Shown: positions 6,918 to 9,565 of the stretch, piece after piece | Position numbering within the stretch: position 1 is the stretch's first letter | Layout: each line of letters starts with the position of its first letter | Assembly: GCA_029259835.1 (NCBI GenBank) | Contig: JAJDEL010000514.1 | Span: forward strand, 1-9,565 | From: Planctomicrobium sp. | Lineage (GTDB): Bacteria; Planctomycetota; Planctomycetia; Planctomycetales; Planctomycetaceae | Direction of reading: 5' to 3' | DNA: 9,565 nt | Translations under genes and position numbers: made by a program | The notes under the pieces: model-generated | The model's database searches: none | What the model was told of the DNA's origin: nothing | What the model saw: the letters and a program-made list of their open reading frames with translations, nothing else

Positions 6918-7940
6918 ATGGAGACACAACTGCCAGATTCCAGAAAGTGGTTCACTCGGCGGCGTCTTGTTGTTTTCACTTGTCTTGTATTGCTTGCCGG
7001 TTGGGTTAGTGGGATTTGGATTCTTCAACCCAGTCCACTGCAAAGAGAAGTCGAAGCTGTCGGTGGAGGATATTCCGACCAAAACTTGAACTTTCCATCG
7101 CGGATCAGAATCGCAAACTGGAAAAGAATCTGTCGGGGACTACTCCAGCTGGCACAGGGAAAGACACGTCACCATATCGTTATTGTATTTCACAATTCTG
7201 ACGTCTCAGATATTTGGGCGAGGCAAAATGCAGAAAGATTAAAAAGTCTGCCTGTGAACTTTATCGATTTTCATGGAACGAAGATCACGGACGAAACTGT
7301 CACACATATCGCAGAAACGAAGAATCTGCAAGCACTGAATCTTTCTCAGACATCGATTACGGATCAATCAATGTCAGCGCTTCGTAAAACACCCAAGCTG
7401 GAAGTCCTTGACTTGGCAAACACAAACGTCACTGCTGAGGGGATCGCGCAATTGGTCGGTCATCCTTTGCTGCGACGCATTTCGCTTGCTGGTGACATAT
7501 TGACTGATGAGACGGTGGTTCACCTCAGCGCGATGCCGCGACTGCGATCATTGGGATTGAAAGGCTTCAGCAATGATCAACTCAGCCCGCTTGTCGGCAT
7601 GAAAAAACTTGACGTTCTTTTGTTGTCGGGGGCAACAGATGAATCGCTCCCTACCATCCTTCAGTTGAGTCAACTCCGGCGATTGATTCTTGAGGATTCA
7701 CAACTGAGTGATCAGTCAGTCGAGACGATTCGCAAGACGTTTCCTAACTTGAGCATCAGTGGAGGAAAGTATGATGAAATGTCTGGTGAAATATTATTGC
7801 AGTTCACCCAAATGCTGGCGGCTCAAAAACGCCTGGAACGAAATGTCTTCACAGCCGTTGCTCTTGGTGGAGGATGCCTTGTGTTATTTCTCGTGATGCT
7901 CTGGCGGTTTCGACGGTCACGACGTTATCAACCTTCATAG
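6918..7940 (+). CDS. Leucine-rich-repeat protein with a membrane segment at each end
   Basis: The function is unknown. The 340-aa protein has a basic N-terminus and TM1 about 17-36, a short segment about 41-75 (EVEAVGGGYSDQ, then RIANWKRI) that resembles the pre-LRR region of planctomycete LRR proteins, and about seven degenerate LRRs between 110 and 282, for example LQALNLSQTSITDQSMSAL and LEVLDLANTNVTAEGIAQL. TM2 follows at about 311-330, then a very basic tail RFRRSRR. By the positive-inside rule both termini should be cytoplasmic with the LRR arc in the periplasm, a likely protein-binding surface. I chose ATG 6918; a GTG at 6903 is in frame and would add five residues, but has no ribosome site. 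It is transcribed divergently from the efflux operon and stands alone on its strand. Confidence 0.85.
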   Translation: METQLPDSRKWFTRRRLVVFTCLVLLAGWVSGIWILQPSPLQREVEAVGGGYSDQNLNFPSRIRIANWKRICRGLLQLAQGKTRHHIVIVFHNSDVSDIWARQNAERLKSLPVNFIDFHGTKITDETVTHIAETKNLQALNLSQTSITDQSMSALRKTPKLEVLDLANTNVTAEGIAQLVGHPLLRRISLAGDILTDETVVHLSAMPRLRSLGLKGFSNDQLSPLVGMKKLDVLLLSGATDESLPTILQLSQLRRLILEDSQLSDQSVETIRKTFPNLSISGGKYDEMSGEILLQFTQMLAAQKRLERNVFTAVALGGGCLVLFLVMLWRFRRSRRYQPS

Positions 7941-8014
7941 ACGCAAGGCCGATTCCAATTCAACTAGCGTACTTGGCAGCCGACTTCGCTCTGCGGTAAG
8001 ACTGTGTTGACCGA

Positions 8015-8629
8015 TTAGCGGAAGATTTTGCAGTTGGGAAGTGCCTTTTGAAGTTCTGCTGCGCCCTCGTCCGTAATCTGCGTTTCTTCAATGCCGAACC
8101 TCTCCAGTTGTGTCAGTGTGGAAAGATACGGAATCGAGGCGTCGGTAATCTCAGTACCGCTCAGATCCAGTATGGTACAGCGGGACAACGACCAAACCTC
8201 CGGTAAGCGTTCGTCTGTGATCGCCCCTTTTGTCAATAGCTTGATGTCTCTGAATCGAATTCCGTAGCTGTGAGGACCACCACACGCGTTTTCGCACTGG
8301 TCCCAAATCGACCTCAGCGTGCCGAGGTCGACTTCGCTTTCTGCTTTCTGGTCGAGTTCTTCCGCAAGTTTCTTTAAGCCTGGAAATTCTTGAGGGTTGG
8401 GATAGAAAAAATCCTGGTAGATCACATTCGTCGTCCAATCAACAGCCCTTCTCCATTGTTCTTCTGGAATGTCCACAGGACGTCGTGACTGAAATGACCG
8501 TATCTTGCCAGTGACTTGATTGTGATAACTAAGAAAACGCTGCTGATTGTAAATGTGGACAACAAGTGGTGTCGCCACGGCTGAGACGACCGAGACGACG
8601 AGCAGGGCTATGATTTGCGACCTTCGCAT
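8015..8629 (-). CDS. Small membrane-anchored leucine-rich-repeat protein
   Basis: This 204-aa protein has no assignable function. It starts with a basic dipeptide and a hydrophobic segment about 5-25 (signal anchor or uncleaved signal). Residues 45-80 form a segment with PEEQWRRAVDWTTNV and conserved-looking W59 and W65, and Cys112 and Cys116 (CENAC) lie in a short linker. Residues 136-204 hold two to three LRRs (CTILDLSGTEITDASIPYL, then LERFGIEETQITDEGAAEL) closed by LPNCKIFR, a cap common in planctomycete LRR proteins. It should face the periplasm. It starts only 18 bp after the stop of the upstream phosphorelay gene, so co-transcription is likely; a weak GGGAA at about 8635-8639 may be the ribosome site. 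It converges with the larger LRR gene. Gene reality is well supported, function is not. Confidence 0.82.
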   Translation of the reverse strand: MRRSQIIALLVVSVVSAVATPLVVHIYNQQRFLSYHNQVTGKIRSFQSRRPVDIPEEQWRRAVDWTTNVIYQDFFYPNPQEFPGLKKLAEELDQKAESEVDLGTLRSIWDQCENACGGPHSYGIRFRDIKLLTKGAITDERLPEVWSLSRCTILDLSGTEITDASIPYLSTLTQLERFGIEETQITDEGAAELQKALPNCKIFR

Positions 8630-8647
8630 TGCGAGTTCCCAACGCTA

Positions 8648-9565
8648 CTAAGAATTCAATTTGCTCTTAACCGCTTCGACAACCTGCGGAAAACTTTCCC
8701 CAAGTTTTGCATACTCGATTTCGGATTGTTCCCAGTTTTCTTCGTGGGTCGCAACTTCCAGGCGTGCTGCGACTTCACTGCTGGGGGCGCCGAGTGTTCT
8801 CAGGCTCCCTTTGATGGTGTGGGCGTAGCGGTTTGCCAGTGTTGCGTCTTGATCCTGGATTGCCTGTTTGAGTTGCTTGTAGATGTTTGGTGTTTCCTGA
8901 AGAAACGCATCTGCGACATCGCGTGCCAGCTCCTCATCATCGAGGGTGTTTTTGAGGAGAGCTTGCCAACTAAAGAATTCATCCATGGGGGCCTCCGATT
9001 CTGAGTGAGAATTGCTGATTGCTGGGACTGATAAGTTTGATGGGGAAACAGGCTCGAAGAACTTGGCAATAATCCGAGCGAGTTCATGCGGTCGAACAGG
9101 CTTGGAAACGTACTCGTCCATGCCGGCTTCCAGGCATCGTTCACGATCACCTTTCATCGCATGAGCGGTCATGGCGACAATCGGGAACTCTGGAATTTGC
9201 TGTTGACCCTGCAAGGCACGGATTTCCTGAGTTGCCCCAAGTCCGTCAAGCTTTGGCATTTGAACGTCCATTAAAACGATGTCGAAGGTGCCAGATTGCA
9301 CGGCATCTACGGCCTCAAGACCATTGTTGGCGACTGTGACATGATGTTTCCATTTCGAAAGCAGACCGACCGCCAGCTTTTGATTCGCCAAGCTATCTTC
9401 AGCGAGAAGAATTTTGAGCGGGCGAGTCATGGGAATCGAATCGGCCAACACACTCCCAACAACGTCGGCACCATTTAAGTCGATGTTGATCGCCGCGATA
9501 ATTGCATCAAAGAGGTCAGACTGCTTGATCGGTTTCGTTAAATAAGAGGAGATGGAAAGTTCTTC
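8648..9565 (-). CDS. C-terminal part of a hybrid sensor histidine kinase or multi-receiver protein: REC end, REC, HPt (5' end outside the window)
   Basis: The frame is open from the window edge to TAG at 8648-8650, giving 305 residues; a second TAG follows immediately. The first residues (SISSYLTKPIKQSDLFDAI) are the end of a receiver domain, with its conserved Lys-Pro at 11-12. A complete receiver follows at about 50-170: acidic pair E56/D57, phospho-acceptor D100 in VLMDVQMPKLDG, T133 in IVAMTAHAMKGD, and K155 in YVSKPVRP. After a Ser-rich linker an HPt domain spans about 195-300 with phospho-histidine H249 in YAHTIKGSLRTLGA. All key residues are present, so phosphotransfer should work. This layout is typical of the tail of hybrid kinases of the BarA/ArcB/EvgS type; PAS, HisKA and ATPase domains would be upstream but are unseen. 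The GTG at 9451 is an internal codon, not the start. The small LRR gene follows on the same strand. Confidence 0.93.
   Translation of the reverse strand, partial: EELSISSYLTKPIKQSDLFDAIIAAINIDLNGADVVGSVLADSIPMTRPLKILLAEDSLANQKLAVGLLSKWKHHVTVANNGLEAVDAVQSGTFDIVLMDVQMPKLDGLGATQEIRALQGQQQIPEFPIVAMTAHAMKGDRERCLEAGMDEYVSKPVRPHELARIIAKFFEPVSPSNLSVPAISNSHSESEAPMDEFFSWQALLKNTLDDEELARDVADAFLQETPNIYKQLKQAIQDQDATLANRYAHTIKGSLRTLGAPSSEVAARLEVATHEENWEQSEIEYAKLGESFPQVVEAVKSKLNS

Noticed and set aside
7951..7963. GATTCCAATTCAA shared with 1749-1761
   Set aside because: A single 13-base match is near chance expectation here and the flanks do not extend it.
7987..7996. CGCTCTGCGG in the convergent gap, matching the core of the REPIN-like arm
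   Set aside because: Ten-base matches are expected by chance in a window this size, and no GTAG foot or full palindrome accompanies it.
8648..9451. Stand-alone REC-HPt response regulator starting at GTG 9451
   Set aside because: The frame stays open to the window edge and encodes the end of another receiver domain (YLTKPIKQSDL), so this is the tail of a larger protein.

Overview
This window most likely comes from the chromosome of a planctomycete (Planctomycetota). The evidence is the two anchored leucine-rich-repeat proteins of the 'TDxxLxxLxxLxxLxxLxLxxTxIT' style, one ending in the LPNC-type cap that is frequent in that phylum, together with their mixture with large multidomain histidine kinases and stand-alone RND systems. 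The genus cannot be fixed from the sequence. No rRNA, tRNA, CRISPR array, transposase or phage gene is visible.

Layout. Positions 1-6749 hold a complete-looking tripartite RND efflux system on the minus strand. In transcription order it is inner-membrane RND permease (6749-3498), periplasmic adaptor (3343-2018) and outer-membrane TolC-type channel lipoprotein (1766 to beyond position 1, so its C-terminus is cut). The order permease-adaptor-channel differs from the textbook adaptor-permease-channel order. The 154-bp permease/adaptor gap holds a striking REPIN-like element (3438-3501): two GTAG-headed hairpins facing each other. Its edge supplies the permease stop codon. The 251-bp adaptor/channel gap holds an independent perfect hairpin (1908-1928). 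A 168-bp divergent gap (6750-6917) separates the efflux operon from a plus-strand LRR protein with a membrane segment at each end (6918-7940).

Positions 8015-9565 are again minus strand. The 3' part of a large hybrid signalling protein (end of one receiver domain, a full receiver, then an HPt domain) is followed 18 bp later by a small membrane-anchored LRR protein. The two LRR genes converge across a 74-bp gap (7941-8014) in which I see no clear terminator. There is no gene-free stretch longer than 300 bp.

How the genes may work together: the three efflux proteins should build one envelope-spanning pump. Its permease has an ion-relay signature (D408, Q409, E981, R1011) that mixes CusA-like and AcrB-like features, so substrate class is open. 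The REC-HPt protein is a phosphorelay component, possibly co-transcribed with the small LRR protein. A link between the signalling pair and the pump is only positional.
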